From assembly GCA_002470515.1 (NCBI GenBank), contig DKML01000004.1, positions 1 to 64,000 of the forward strand: a stretch of 64,000 nt of DNA. Direction: 5' to 3'. Under the pieces are notes generated by a model. It was not told where the DNA came from. It worked only from the letters and a program-made list of their open reading frames with translations, and did not search any database. A program made the translations under genes and the position numbers. The DNA comes from Proteobacteria bacterium UBA7415 (GTDB lineage Bacteria > Pseudomonadota > Gammaproteobacteria > Arenicellales > Arenicellaceae). Below, piece by piece: positions 29,539 through 38,944 of the stretch (position 1 is its first letter; every line of letters begins with the position of its first letter).

Positions 29539-30857
29539 GCACATTGAACCTAACACAAGCGGCAGAGTACGCCTTAGAAGTGGCAAAGCGTGGTGGCGCA
29601 GATCAAGCCGAGGCGTCCCTTCATCAAGGTACCGGCTTGTCATTAACCGCAAGACAAAACGAGTTAGAAACCGTTGAGAAGCATAACGACGGACAGATCG
29701 TGGTTAGTGTCTACAATGACCATAAGACTGGATCAGCCAGCAGCGCTGACCTAACTCGAGACGGTATTAAAAGCACTGTGGAGGCTGCATTATCAATTGC
29801 TACGTTTACAGGTAAGGATGAATGCTTAGGGTTAGCCGACGCAGACCGCATGGCCACTAACCTGTATGACCTAGATCAAGACCATGCTTGGGACAAGACC
29901 GTTAAGGAGTTTAGTGAATTGGTCTTAGAGTGCGAGGCCGAGGCTCTTCGCCAAGACCCGAGAATTGTTAATAGCGAAGGTGCCTCTATATCGAGTTACC
30001 GAGGCTCTGGCGTTTATGCTAACAGCCACGGATTTCTGAGCGAAGGCAAGGGCAGCCAGCATAGTTTGTCGTGCTCAGTCATTGCGGCCGACGAAAACGG
30101 CATGCAACGCGACTACTGGTACGACGCAAACCGTAATCCAGCCAACTTGCAATCGGCACTAGAAATCGGTCGTCGTGCAGGCGAGCGAACGGTGGCTAGA
30201 CTCGGTAGTCAGAAGATCGGCTCAACCACAGCACCGGTCTTATTCGACCCAGTCATGGCCAAGAGTTTAGTAGGTCATTTGCTGGGATCACTCAAAGGAG
30301 GAGCGATCTATAAGAAAGCGTCATTTATGCTGGATAAGATCGACCACACAATATTACCTGAGTTTTTCAATCTGTCAGAGAATCCACATCTAAAGGGCGG
30401 CAACAATAGTTCGTTGCATGATTCAGAAGGCGTCGCCACGCCCGCACAGCGAAGCATCGTTGAAAACGGCGTGTTGCAGAGCTATATTCTAGGGTCTTAT
30501 ACAGCACGCAAATTAGGCACACAATCGACGGCAAATGCAGGTGGTGTGCGTAATATTCGCTTGAGCAATACGGGCCAGGGTTTTTCGGATTTATTGAAAG
30601 AACTCAATACAGGTCTGTTGGTCACTGAACTGATTGGCTCTGGGGTCAATTCAGTAACTGGCGATTATTCGCGTGGGGCAGCTGGGTTTTGGATCGAGAA
30701 TGGTGAACTGGCTTATCCCGTTGAAGAAATAACAATCGCAGGTAATTTGGTCAATATGTATAAAAACATTGTGGCCATCGGCAATGATACTGATGAAAGA
30801 GGGAACACACATTGTGGCTCAATATTGCTTGAAAGCATGACCATTGCCGGAAGTTAA
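29535..30857 (+). CDS. pmbA: Metalloprotease subunit PmbA/TldE
   Basis: Partner subunit of TldD. It is 440 residues, shares the TldD fold, but lacks the HExxxH zinc motif, as expected for TldE. Family segments include [15 protein letters not shown], the central [21 protein letters not shown] (in two parts) and [18 protein letters not shown] near the C terminus. It begins within the tldD stop (ATGA overlap). Confidence 0.95.
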   Translation: MSTLNLTQAAEYALEVAKRGGADQAEASLHQGTGLSLTARQNELETVEKHNDGQIVVSVYNDHKTGSASSADLTRDGIKSTVEAALSIATFTGKDECLGLADADRMATNLYDLDQDHAWDKTVKEFSELVLECEAEALRQDPRIVNSEGASISSYRGSGVYANSHGFLSEGKGSQHSLSCSVIAADENGMQRDYWYDANRNPANLQSALEIGRRAGERTVARLGSQKIGSTTAPVLFDPVMAKSLVGHLLGSLKGGAIYKKASFMLDKIDHTILPEFFNLSENPHLKGGNNSSLHDSEGVATPAQRSIVENGVLQSYILGSYTARKLGTQSTANAGGVRNIRLSNTGQGFSDLLKELNTGLLVTELIGSGVNSVTGDYSRGAAGFWIENGELAYPVEEITIAGNLVNMYKNIVAIGNDTDERGNTHCGSILLESMTIAGS

Positions 30858-30900
30858 GAGTATAATTTGCGTTCGTTTTTGGCCATAAACACCGAATAAC

Positions 30901-31218
30901 ATGCCTATTTATCAATATAAGTGTAAAAACTGCAGTCATTCTATGGAGGCGATCCAGAAAATGAGCGATTCACCTTTGCTGACGTGTCCGGAGTGCGGCG
31001 AAGAAAGCTTGAAGAAACAGCTTACCGCGGCCGCGTTCCAGCTAAAGGGTACGGGCTGGTACGCAACCGATTTTAAGAATTCGGGTAAACCTGCGGCAGC
31101 AAAAGATGTGAAAACAGATTCTTCTGTTGAAACTGCAAAATCAACGACGGCCGGCGCCACGAGTAGCAGTGATTCAAACTCTGCTGCTTCTAAGCCTTCT
31201 GCAGCAGCTTCGGAGTAA
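30901..31218 (+). CDS. FmdB-family zinc ribbon protein
   Basis: A 105-residue protein with an FmdB/CxxC regulatory-type zinc ribbon: MPIYQYKCKNC ... CPECGE, ligands Cys8, Cys11, Cys29 and Cys32, followed by the conserved FQLKGTGWYATDFK. The C-terminal 40 residues are a Lys/Ala/Ser-rich disordered tail. The function is unproven. It is a common neighbour of DUF502 and aspS genes in beta- and gammaproteobacteria, exactly as here. Confidence 0.9.
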   Translation: MPIYQYKCKNCSHSMEAIQKMSDSPLLTCPECGEESLKKQLTAAAFQLKGTGWYATDFKNSGKPAAAKDVKTDSSVETAKSTTAGATSSSDSNSAASKPSAAASE

Positions 31219-31379
31219 AAGGCTTGGCATTTTTACTGTATTACGTAAGGTCTTATATGACCAAGACCGGCAGTCTCTAAATTGATTAACAGCTAAGTCG
31301 CTGACCGAAATAAACCGTGGACACTACGCCACCAACACCTTCAAGTTAGATCTTGCGCTGTTGAAAAGGAATTAATCCT

Positions 31380-32048
31380 ATGATGCTAAGATTACGCCGC
31401 TATTTTGTTGCCGGACTTTTAATCTGGTTACCTCTGGTTGCGACCTATTGGGTGATGATGTTTTCGATTCGCCTTATAGATCGTTCACTATTGTTATTGC
31501 CCGTTCGCTACCGACCTGAAACGTTAATCGGCTTTGAGATTCCTGGATTAGGCGTCATTCTTACGATAATGGCTGTCATAATAACGGGCTTTTTAGCGGC
31601 TAGTTTTTTTGGTCGAGGAATGGTTTCAGCGTGGGAATCAATACTCGCGCGAATTCCGTTAGTGCGTTCAATTTATGGAGCCGTGAAGCAAATCACTGCA
31701 AGCTTGTTCTCTGACGCGAGCAACTCCTTTAGAGAAGTTGTACTCGTTGAGTACCCACGTCGAGAAATGTGGATGCTGGCGTTTGTTACTGGCGAAACGC
31801 CGAAAAAAATCGAAGGCGTTCTTGGCGAGCCGTTAGTCAACATATATGTACCCACTACGCCTAACCCAACGTCGGGTTATTACATAATGGTGCCAGCGCG
31901 TGACATCAGACGACTCGACATAACGGTAGAGACTGGGCTTAAAATGATTCTGTCGGCTGGGGTTGTCAACCCAATTGATGGGCCTAATGCTAAAGCTGAT
32001 TCGGACCAACAAGCCGAAGACGCAACCAAAGACTCTAAAATCAAATAA
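31380..32048 (+). CDS. DUF502 inner-membrane protein
   Basis: A 222-residue protein of the DUF502 family, with unknown function. Two hydrophobic segments are seen near the N terminus: YFVAGLLIWLPLVATYWVMM (about residues 8-27) and the IPGLGVILTIMAVIITGFL region (about 54-72). They are followed by the conserved IPLVRSIYGAVKQI and a soluble domain with VPTTPNPTSGYY. Two adjacent ATG codons open the frame (31380 and 31383), with AAGGA upstream. It stands in the usual FmdB-DUF502-aspS order. The 160-base gap before it shows nothing clear. Confidence 0.9.
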   Translation: MMLRLRRYFVAGLLIWLPLVATYWVMMFSIRLIDRSLLLLPVRYRPETLIGFEIPGLGVILTIMAVIITGFLAASFFGRGMVSAWESILARIPLVRSIYGAVKQITASLFSDASNSFREVVLVEYPRREMWMLAFVTGETPKKIEGVLGEPLVNIYVPTTPNPTSGYYIMVPARDIRRLDITVETGLKMILSAGVVNPIDGPNAKADSDQQAEDATKDSKIK

Positions 32049-32117
32049 ATACTCTTGAGATAGCCCTGCTATGTGGCCGTCAGAAATTCAATTTAATTAC
32101 ACACCTAAAGAAATAGA

Positions 32118-33917
32118 ATGAAAACTTTAAGAAGCCACCGCTGTGGGCAAATCAATGAGTCCCATGTCGGCGAAATAATTTCAGTTGCTGGTTGGGCGCA
32201 TCGTCGCCGCGACCATGGTGGAGTAATATTTATTGATCTACGTGACGCCACCGGTCTGCTGCAGGTTGTTGTTGATCCTGATGCAGAAGAAGCGTTTGCT
32301 TTAGCCGACACTGTGAGAAATGAGCACGTATTACAGGTCACCGCTAAAGTAAGAACAAGACCTGAGGGCACGCGAAACCCAGATCTACCGACCGGTATGG
32401 TCGAAGTCTATGCTACTGAGTTAACGGTGCTAAACCGGTCAGAACCAATTCCTTTTCAACTTGACGAAGATGATGTCAGCGAAGCGGTTAGGCTCAAATA
32501 CCGTTACCTTGATCTGCGTCGCCCAGTAATGCAGAAAACCATTCGTATGCGCAGTGCGGTTACCAAATTTATGCGTGACTTTTTAGACGCGAAAGAATTC
32601 GTTGATATCGAAACGCCAATTTTAACGAAGTCTACGCCAGAAGGCGCAAGAGACTACTTGGTGCCAAGTCGAGTGCATGCAGGTGAGTTTTTTGCTCTGC
32701 CGCAGTCACCACAGCTTTTTAAGCAATTACTCATGGTTGCTGGCTTTGAGCGTTACTATCAAATTGCTCGCTGTTTTCGAGATGAAGATTTACGTGCCGA
32801 TCGTCAACCTGAGTTCACTCAGCTCGACGTCGAAACGTCGTTTTTAAACGAAGACGAGATCATGGATATGATGGAACACATGATCTCGAAATTGTTTTCA
32901 GACGTCGCCGACATAGAGTTTGCCAAGCCGTTTCCTAAAATGACGTATGCACAGGCTATCGAAGACTACGGTATCGACCGTCCTGATTTGCGCATTCCTT
33001 TAAAGTTGGTGTCTGTCACTGACTTAATGAAGGGCGAAGATTTTAAGGTGTTCTCTAACCCTGCAAATTCAGACAAGGGTCGTGTAGCCGCATTGAAGAT
33101 GCCAGGTGGATCAGCCAAAATGAGCCGCAAGGAAATTGATGACTGCGCAGATTTCGTTGGCAATTACGGCGCCAAAGGCTTGGCGTATATCAAAGTGAAT
33201 GACGTTTCTAAAGGTCGCGAGGGTCTACAGTCACCGATTGTTAAGAACCTATCTGATGAATGTTTAGAGCAAGTGATGGCTCGTATAGATGCGCAAGACG
33301 GGGACTTAGTGTTCTTTGGTGCAGATACAGCAAAAGTCGTAAATGACTCCTTGGCGGCATTACGCGTAAAATTAGGCCACTCCTTAGGGTATAGCGAGTC
33401 TGAATGGGCGCCAGTTTGGGTTGTTGATTTCCCGATGTTTGAAGAAGACAGTGATGGCAATTGGACGTCGCTTCATCACCCATTTACTGCGCCAAAAGAA
33501 GATCAAATTGAACAACTCAAAACCGACCCTGGTAAAGTTCTTTCTCGCGCCTACGATATGGTCGTTAACGGCATGGAGTTAGGGGGCGGATCCATTCGTA
33601 TTCACCAGACTGAAGTTCAATCTCAAGCGTTTACTGCGTTGGGTATAGGTACCGAAGAAGCCGAAGAGAAGTTTGGATTTTTGTTAGACGCTCTTCGATA
33701 CGGCGCGCCTCCGCATGGTGGCATTGCTTTTGGTGTAGACCGCATTGTGGCGATGATGTCCGGGGTTGATTCGATTCGTGATGTTATTGCGTTCCCGAAA
33801 ACGCAAAAAGCATCGTGTTTGTTAACGCAGGCTCCAAGCCCAGTAGACAGCACGCAACTACGTGATCTACACATACGGTTGCGCTCTAAAGCTCAAGCGG
33901 GTGCGCAAGATCAGTAG
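32118..33917 (+). CDS. aspS: Aspartyl-tRNA synthetase
   Basis: Class II synthetase of 599 residues with the bacterial insertion (GAD) domain. N-terminal OB fold: [19 protein letters not shown]. Motif 2 region: [18 protein letters not shown]. Motif 3: [19 protein letters not shown]. The flipping-loop segment [13 protein letters not shown] is present. Whether it is discriminating (tRNA-Asp only) or also charges tRNA-Asn cannot be judged by eye. murB begins inside its 3' end. In Pseudomonas, as I recall it, aspS is directly followed by yebC-ruvC; here murB and a 14-kb envelope block intervene. Confidence 0.96.
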   Translation: MKTLRSHRCGQINESHVGEIISVAGWAHRRRDHGGVIFIDLRDATGLLQVVVDPDAEEAFALADTVRNEHVLQVTAKVRTRPEGTRNPDLPTGMVEVYATELTVLNRSEPIPFQLDEDDVSEAVRLKYRYLDLRRPVMQKTIRMRSAVTKFMRDFLDAKEFVDIETPILTKSTPEGARDYLVPSRVHAGEFFALPQSPQLFKQLLMVAGFERYYQIARCFRDEDLRADRQPEFTQLDVETSFLNEDEIMDMMEHMISKLFSDVADIEFAKPFPKMTYAQAIEDYGIDRPDLRIPLKLVSVTDLMKGEDFKVFSNPANSDKGRVAALKMPGGSAKMSRKEIDDCADFVGNYGAKGLAYIKVNDVSKGREGLQSPIVKNLSDECLEQVMARIDAQDGDLVFFGADTAKVVNDSLAALRVKLGHSLGYSESEWAPVWVVDFPMFEEDSDGNWTSLHHPFTAPKEDQIEQLKTDPGKVLSRAYDMVVNGMELGGGSIRIHQTEVQSQAFTALGIGTEEAEEKFGFLLDALRYGAPPHGGIAFGVDRIVAMMSGVDSIRDVIAFPKTQKASCLLTQAPSPVDSTQLRDLHIRLRSKAQAGAQDQ

Positions 33918-34920
33918 AGTTGTTACCACTAATGTGTCGCTTGAAGCGCTCAACACGCTGGCTATTCCAGCGCGTGCAGCGCATTTTGCGGAGCTAACAG
34001 ACCTTGCACAGCTGCCCCTTTTACTCCAATTTGCGAGAGAGAGCGATCTAAACGTTTTTATATTGGGAGAGGGCAGTAACTGTGTATTTGCCAGTGATTA
34101 TTCAGGCCTGGTAATACAACAACGTTTGCAAGGAATAGACGTACAAAGCGAATGCTCAGAACGTGTATTGGTCAAGGTTGCCGCAGGCGAAAACTGGCAT
34201 GCTTTTGTACAGTGGTGTTTAGCCAATAACTTCCATGGTCTCGAAAATCTAGCGCTTATTCCTGGTACGGTGGGCGCTGCACCGATTCAGAATATTGGTG
34301 CTTATGGTGTAGAAGTAGAAACCTTTATCGAGCGAGTCCACGCAATCGAAATCGATTCAGGTAAAGCCGTACAGTTTTCACATGCTCAATGCCAGTTTGC
34401 CTATCGCGAAAGTGTATTTAAACGAGCCTTGCGCGACCGCGTAGTAATTACTCATGTCGAATTTTCATTACTAAAGCACTTTCTCGCTGTCAGCCACTAT
34501 CCTTCTTTATCACAACAGCTTACGCAACCTGTGACTGCGCAGAGTCTATTCGATGCGGTTTGTACCGTACGTCGTTCGAAGCTTCCTGACCCAATCGAGA
34601 TACCCAATGCAGGGAGCTTTTTTAAAAACCCTGTTATTAGCTCTGATCAACTTATTGAATTGCAGCGCTCGTTCCCTAGCGTAGTAAGTTACCCTGTTGA
34701 GAGCGAATTCAAAGTGGCAGCGGGTTGGTTGATAGATCAAGCTGGCTGGAAGCAAAAACAATTGGATTGCGTGATAGTGCATCATGACCAGGCTTTAGTC
34801 GTGACCAACCCTAAACATCGCCCAGGTGCGAGTGTTCTGCAGTATGCCTACAACATTCAAAGCGATATTAAACGACGCTTTGGAATAGATCTTGAGATAG
34901 AACCACGAGTGATTTGTTAA
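33901..34920 (+). CDS. murB: UDP-N-acetylenolpyruvoylglucosamine reductase
   Basis: FAD enzyme reducing enolpyruvyl-UDP-GlcNAc to UDP-MurNAc in peptidoglycan precursor synthesis. It is about 340 residues, the long type I (E. coli-like) form. Motifs: [16 protein letters not shown] (FAD), [25 protein letters not shown], the catalytic Ser region NAGSFFKNP, and the final Glu segment LEIEPRV. The start is unclear because no ATG is available: GTG 33901 overlaps aspS by 17 bases, GTG 33934 leaves a 16-base gap, and GTG 33862 lies deeper in aspS. I use 33901. An isolated murB next to aspS is not the common arrangement. Confidence 0.93.
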   Translation: MRKISRVVTTNVSLEALNTLAIPARAAHFAELTDLAQLPLLLQFARESDLNVFILGEGSNCVFASDYSGLVIQQRLQGIDVQSECSERVLVKVAAGENWHAFVQWCLANNFHGLENLALIPGTVGAAPIQNIGAYGVEVETFIERVHAIEIDSGKAVQFSHAQCQFAYRESVFKRALRDRVVITHVEFSLLKHFLAVSHYPSLSQQLTQPVTAQSLFDAVCTVRRSKLPDPIEIPNAGSFFKNPVISSDQLIELQRSFPSVVSYPVESEFKVAAGWLIDQAGWKQKQLDCVIVHHDQALVVTNPKHRPGASVLQYAYNIQSDIKRRFGIDLEIEPRVIC

Positions 34921-35141
34921 TATTGATAGAGTAAAACACTATGCACGAGGTTAATCTTTGGTAATCCTAAAAAGTCTCTCTACACGGTCAGTAATAAGGT
35001 AGAACTTGATTAAGTTGTTTCACAGAGATGCGCCTAATGAATAGAAGTAAAAACAGCAATTGTAAGAGTTTGGTTTTTATATCAAATTTTAAATCAGGTC
35101 TTAATTCCGATCTAACCAGCAAGGATGTTGGAGGAAATTCA

Positions 35142-36551
35142 GTGACTGGCGCTGTCTGCCAAAAAGCCGCAGTTCTCTTAGTGTTTTCATTATTATGCGT
35201 ATCGTCGTCTAGCTTTGCACAATGGGAGAACCTTTCTGACTTCACAGAATCGGAGTCAGAAGTCGAGCAAGTCCAAGGTGTCGGTGAACCAACAAGCCGT
35301 GTAGAGTTAAAAAAGAAAGAGTTTTTCAGAGCCATTAATGACGCTGCTCTAAACGCTGATATAGACGCCAACTATCAAGCTATTCAAGAATTATTAGCGC
35401 AAGGCAACGCATTTAACATAGCATTAGCCGAGCAGTACCTTAACTATGGTCTGTTATTGAGAGAAGCGGGCCGGTTAGATGAAGCCCAGCAGGCGTTAGT
35501 CGATGCTATGCACATCCAAAAAGTTAATTATGGGCTTTATGATGTTCGCCATAGGACAATTTTAAAGATGCTTTTCGACTTTAATTTTGAGCGCGAAAAA
35601 CCGTTACGTGCCGAGGAGTATTTGAGTCGGCTGGTTTTGCTAGAAGAGCAACTTGGTACACCGCACAGCCAAATCACATTCGATATGCTGATTAGAATGG
35701 GGCACTACTACATTGACGCGTACTTGTGGACATCGAGCGGTACAGATGAGGCAATTGCTAGAATTACAGTGGCGACGCGTTATTTTCGCAAGTCCTTGGA
35801 AGAGTTTAAAGGCATGCCAATGAGTGAGAGGCTATTGCCTTATGGTGAGTATGCCTACTCTGAATTTTTGTTGAGTATTGAAACGGCTAAAAAGTCGGCC
35901 GTGTCTACTTTAGACTTTAATCGAAACAGTTCTAACTTAGATCAAAGGGCTCAAAGGGCGCGGATGAACAACATGCGCTCTCGACAAAACGCCACACAGG
36001 CTTTGGAACTGTTCTTAACAGATGCACAGGCTCAAGCTAATCTACCAATGGTCGTGAGAGCGCTGATATCGTTAGGCGACCTAAATCAAATGAGTGGTCG
36101 CTCCTCGCTTGCGAAGCGTTTTTATAAAAAGGCTTGGGATGCCGCGCAATCTTTGAGCGAAAGTGATCCTCAAAGAGTTCTGCTAAGCGAAGTGCATAAA
36201 TTACCGAACTATTTATTCAGCAAGGAATGGACGCGTGCCGAACATCCTGAGAAAAGTCGGCTGGAAGTGCCCGTGATGCTGGCTTTAAATCCCTCTGGTA
36301 AAATCGAGAAGGTCGATCAGGTAGAGCCCCAAGGGCGTCTGAATAATGCTGTGTTTGCGCGGGTAAGACGTGCGCTTTTGAAATATTCTTTTCGCCCTCG
36401 TATTATTGATGGTGACTTCGTGAGTACCAATTCAGAATTATACAACGCAGAATTGCTTGTCGATAAGCGTTGGTTAGAACGTTTAATCGAAAAGAACAAT
36501 CGAAACAAAAACACACAGGAAGAAGAAAGTAAAAACGGAGATCAACAATGA
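35142..36551 (+). CDS. Exported TPR-like protein with TonB-like C-terminal domain
   Basis: First gene of the envelope block. I place the start at GTG 35142 because GGAGG lies 7 bases upstream (35130-35134) and the product then opens with a clean signal peptide (about residues 1-26, ending SSSSFA). The frame is also open from ATG 35028, which would bury the signal. Residues about 80-350 are helical with TPR-like pairs (YLNYGLLLREAGRLDEAQQAL). Residues about 372-440 resemble the TonB C-terminal domain (VPVMLALNPSGKIEKVD ... NAVFARVRRALLKYSFRPR). It has no N-terminal membrane anchor like real TonB, so it is a periplasmic protein using the fold for binding. The tail is charged. It overlaps the next gene by four bases. 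Confidence 0.8.
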   Translation: MTGAVCQKAAVLLVFSLLCVSSSSFAQWENLSDFTESESEVEQVQGVGEPTSRVELKKKEFFRAINDAALNADIDANYQAIQELLAQGNAFNIALAEQYLNYGLLLREAGRLDEAQQALVDAMHIQKVNYGLYDVRHRTILKMLFDFNFEREKPLRAEEYLSRLVLLEEQLGTPHSQITFDMLIRMGHYYIDAYLWTSSGTDEAIARITVATRYFRKSLEEFKGMPMSERLLPYGEYAYSEFLLSIETAKKSAVSTLDFNRNSSNLDQRAQRARMNNMRSRQNATQALELFLTDAQAQANLPMVVRALISLGDLNQMSGRSSLAKRFYKKAWDAAQSLSESDPQRVLLSEVHKLPNYLFSKEWTRAEHPEKSRLEVPVMLALNPSGKIEKVDQVEPQGRLNNAVFARVRRALLKYSFRPRIIDGDFVSTNSELYNAELLVDKRWLERLIEKNNRNKNTQEEESKNGDQQ

Positions 36552-37636
36552 CAGACCATGAGCTAACAGCAAAATGCGTTTGTGCCAAAGGTTCAGTTAT
36601 AAACAAGTCGCCGTCGCGTGTCATTCTAGCCTTTAAGTCTAGGGCTGTCGTTGCATCAATACTGCTTGCGCTAGGGTTAAGTGCGTGCCAAACGCCAATT
36701 GGCGGTATTCCGCAAGGCGGACAAGGGTCACCATCGGGATCTGTGAAAGTACCTTCAATCCCGTCAGGAGGTGCGCCTTCAGGCGGGGACCCAAGCAGCA
36801 TTCCCTCCGTTCCCAGCGCAAACCCATCGCAAGGCAAGAGCACCAAGCCATCAGAGCCGAGCACCACCCCATCAAATACACAGAATACGCCTGGTGACGG
36901 CGAGTCTGGTGCAAAGCCTTCAGCTAATAAAGGGCCTTCAGCTAATAAAGAGCCTTCAGCTAATAAAGAGCCGGCCAATGCAGACGCTGAACAAATACCT
37001 GGAGGAGAGGTCGCCCAAGGCTGGGTAGACGAAGACTGGGAGGCGGAGAATACTCAAGGCGCAACGCCTGGGCCATTTGAAGAAAATAAAACTGAATCTC
37101 CTGAGGTTGGTGGGCCAGAGCAACCCAATTTCGAAACTCAAGGGGGGCTCACTGAAGAAGAGATAGAAGAGCTCGAGAAAGAACTCGAGAAAAGCTTCAA
37201 CGATTTTGATGCCGACATGCAACGCGAAAAAGACTTTGCCCAAGAGCGAGCAAACGAAAATACGTCTGACGGCAGTATTGGAGGCATTGGAGACTTTGAG
37301 GAGTATGACGAAGAGGCCGAATCCAGTGCCAACGAAACCTCAGAGTCTGCGAGCCAAGCAACTAACTCAACAAATGGATCAGCAAATAGTTCTGGTGCGA
37401 GTGGCGCAAGTAGTGATTCATCGCAAGCACCGAGTGGTGATGCCAATACCGCACAACAATCTTCGGGAGCTAAACCCAAAGATCTTGTTTTAGAAGACCA
37501 AGATGGTCCTATTGACTCTCGCGACAACGACGATGTGGTTGCAAAACAACTACGAGAATTGGCCGAGAACGAAACCGACCCAGCACTCAAAAAGCTGTAT
37601 TGGCAAGATTACCGCAACTACAAGAGCGGTAACTAA
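36548..37636 (+). CDS. Low-complexity lipoprotein
   Basis: Not a recognised family. It has 362 residues with a lipobox LSAC (Cys47) after an unusually long n-region of about 30 residues. The mature part is rich in Ser, Pro, Gly, Asn and acidic residues, includes three copies of a six-residue PSANKE/G repeat, a charged helical stretch (TEEEIEELEKELEKSF), and a short C-terminal segment likely to fold (VAKQLRELAENETDPALKKL in part). Probably an extended tether on the outer membrane, or the inner membrane if retained. CGGAG precedes the start and the gene overlaps its upstream neighbour by ATGA. The large frames on the opposite strand here are shadows of biased composition. Confidence 0.75.
   Translation: MTDHELTAKCVCAKGSVINKSPSRVILAFKSRAVVASILLALGLSACQTPIGGIPQGGQGSPSGSVKVPSIPSGGAPSGGDPSSIPSVPSANPSQGKSTKPSEPSTTPSNTQNTPGDGESGAKPSANKGPSANKEPSANKEPANADAEQIPGGEVAQGWVDEDWEAENTQGATPGPFEENKTESPEVGGPEQPNFETQGGLTEEEIEELEKELEKSFNDFDADMQREKDFAQERANENTSDGSIGGIGDFEEYDEEAESSANETSESASQATNSTNGSANSSGASGASSDSSQAPSGDANTAQQSSGAKPKDLVLEDQDGPIDSRDNDDVVAKQLRELAENETDPALKKLYWQDYRNYKSGN
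36917..36970. repeat. Three tandem 18-bp copies in the lipoprotein gene
   Basis: The 18-base unit CCTTCAGCTAATAAAGAG occurs at 36917-36934 (ending GGG instead of GAG), 36935-36952 and 36953-36970. It encodes Pro-Ser-Ala-Asn-Lys-Glu/Gly. Near-identical DNA copies indicate recent slippage or duplication. Confidence 0.9.
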
Positions 37637-38929
37637 ATGACTATGGGCATTAGTACTTTCATACGTTCATTCGTCGTCTTGATTTCGACTGCTTTGTTAA
37701 TATCGGGATGTACCACGTACGAATACAATCAATCATCAGTCGCACCGGTAACGTCTTTACCGAGTGACCATGTAATTGCGCTCGACGATCGCTTGCTGCT
37801 TGATGTCGGCATTGTTTTGTTTGATGCCGGAACAGAGCTCACAGATGATGTCTCTATTGAATATGCAAAGGTGCGAGCCAGTGAGGCGGTTTGGTTTTCT
37901 TCTAAACTAAAGGAAACGCTCGATCAAAGTCGTGCTTGGGGGATGGTGCGGGTTACGCCGTTAGACACAACGCCGTTTGATCTGAAGATCAGCGGTAAGT
38001 TGATCGAATCCAATGGCGAAACCATGATCGTGCAGGTTAAGGCTGTCGACGCGATTGGTGATGCGTGGTTAGACAACGTATACGAATATAGAGCATCGCA
38101 TTATTCCTATGACACAGAAGTAGCGGTTCAACAAGACCCGTTTCAGCCATTGATGAACGAAGTCGCTAATGACCTATATGACGTTCTGACAAACCGAACT
38201 GTCGAAGACTTACTTAAAATGCGGCAGGTAAGTCGATTGCGTTTCGCTGGTTATTTCCTACCCAAGTTAGTAGACGACTATATAACTTCGGATGTGGGTG
38301 TTGATGGCGAAGGCGAAAAGATTGAGTTAGTGAGAGCGCCGGCCAGTGACGATCCTTTTATGGAAAAGGTTGCCGCTATTTATGACCGCAATCAGTTGTT
38401 TCTAGATGTAGTGCAAGATTATTACCGCGTGTTCAATAAAAATATGGCGGAGCCTTATAAAGAATGGCGTCGACTCAGTTACAAAGAAGTACAGTACGAA
38501 CGTGTTCTTAGCGAGCAAGCTCGAAAAGAAAAAATTGCCGGCGTTGCCTTGTTGGTGGCCGGTGTGGTGAGTACGCAAGGCAGCGGTACGTCGGCGTTGG
38601 CGGCTCGTTATTTGGGATTAGTCAGCGGTGGTTACATATTTGCGAAAAGCTATGATAAAGACGCGCAGGCCTCGGTGCATGCTTCGGTGCTACGTGAGCT
38701 TGGTGCGTCTCTGGAAGGCGAACTAGCCCCAAGCATCGTTGATCTTCAGGATCGAACGGTGACTTTAGGGGGAACTGTTGAGCAACAGTTCGGGGCGTGG
38801 AAAGACACAATGCAACGTCTGTTTGAAGCAGAATTCAATCTAGATAGTCCAGACGCTGATCAACCTTCACAACCTTCGGTTTTACTTGATGAATCAAGCA
38901 AGGGCCGATTTGAAGCTAGTAATGAGTAG
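37637..38929 (+). CDS. Lipoprotein of unknown function
   Basis: A 430-residue protein starting on the base after the preceding stop. The signal ends in lipobox ISGC (Cys25). The mature domain begins with a strand-rich region (HVIALDDRLLLDVGIVLFD, about residues 50-68) whose pattern recalls ABC-transporter auxiliary lipoproteins that bind small molecules or partners, then a helical middle. Near residues 300-340 an apolar Gly/Ala stretch (IAGVALLVAGVVSTQGSG) suggests a membrane-associated hairpin. I do not recognise the family. Its neighbours place it in a trans-envelope assembly. Confidence 0.75.
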   Translation: MTMGISTFIRSFVVLISTALLISGCTTYEYNQSSVAPVTSLPSDHVIALDDRLLLDVGIVLFDAGTELTDDVSIEYAKVRASEAVWFSSKLKETLDQSRAWGMVRVTPLDTTPFDLKISGKLIESNGETMIVQVKAVDAIGDAWLDNVYEYRASHYSYDTEVAVQQDPFQPLMNEVANDLYDVLTNRTVEDLLKMRQVSRLRFAGYFLPKLVDDYITSDVGVDGEGEKIELVRAPASDDPFMEKVAAIYDRNQLFLDVVQDYYRVFNKNMAEPYKEWRRLSYKEVQYERVLSEQARKEKIAGVALLVAGVVSTQGSGTSALAARYLGLVSGGYIFAKSYDKDAQASVHASVLRELGASLEGELAPSIVDLQDRTVTLGGTVEQQFGAWKDTMQRLFEAEFNLDSPDADQPSQPSVLLDESSKGRFEASNE

Positions 38930-38944
38930 TTTTAGAGGTTCTGA

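Noticed and set aside
36403..37590. Long open frames on the minus strand opposite the Ser/Pro-rich lipoprotein
   Set aside because: They mirror the biased codons of the + strand lipoprotein, have no family motifs or ribosome-binding sites, and interrupt a tight + strand operon.
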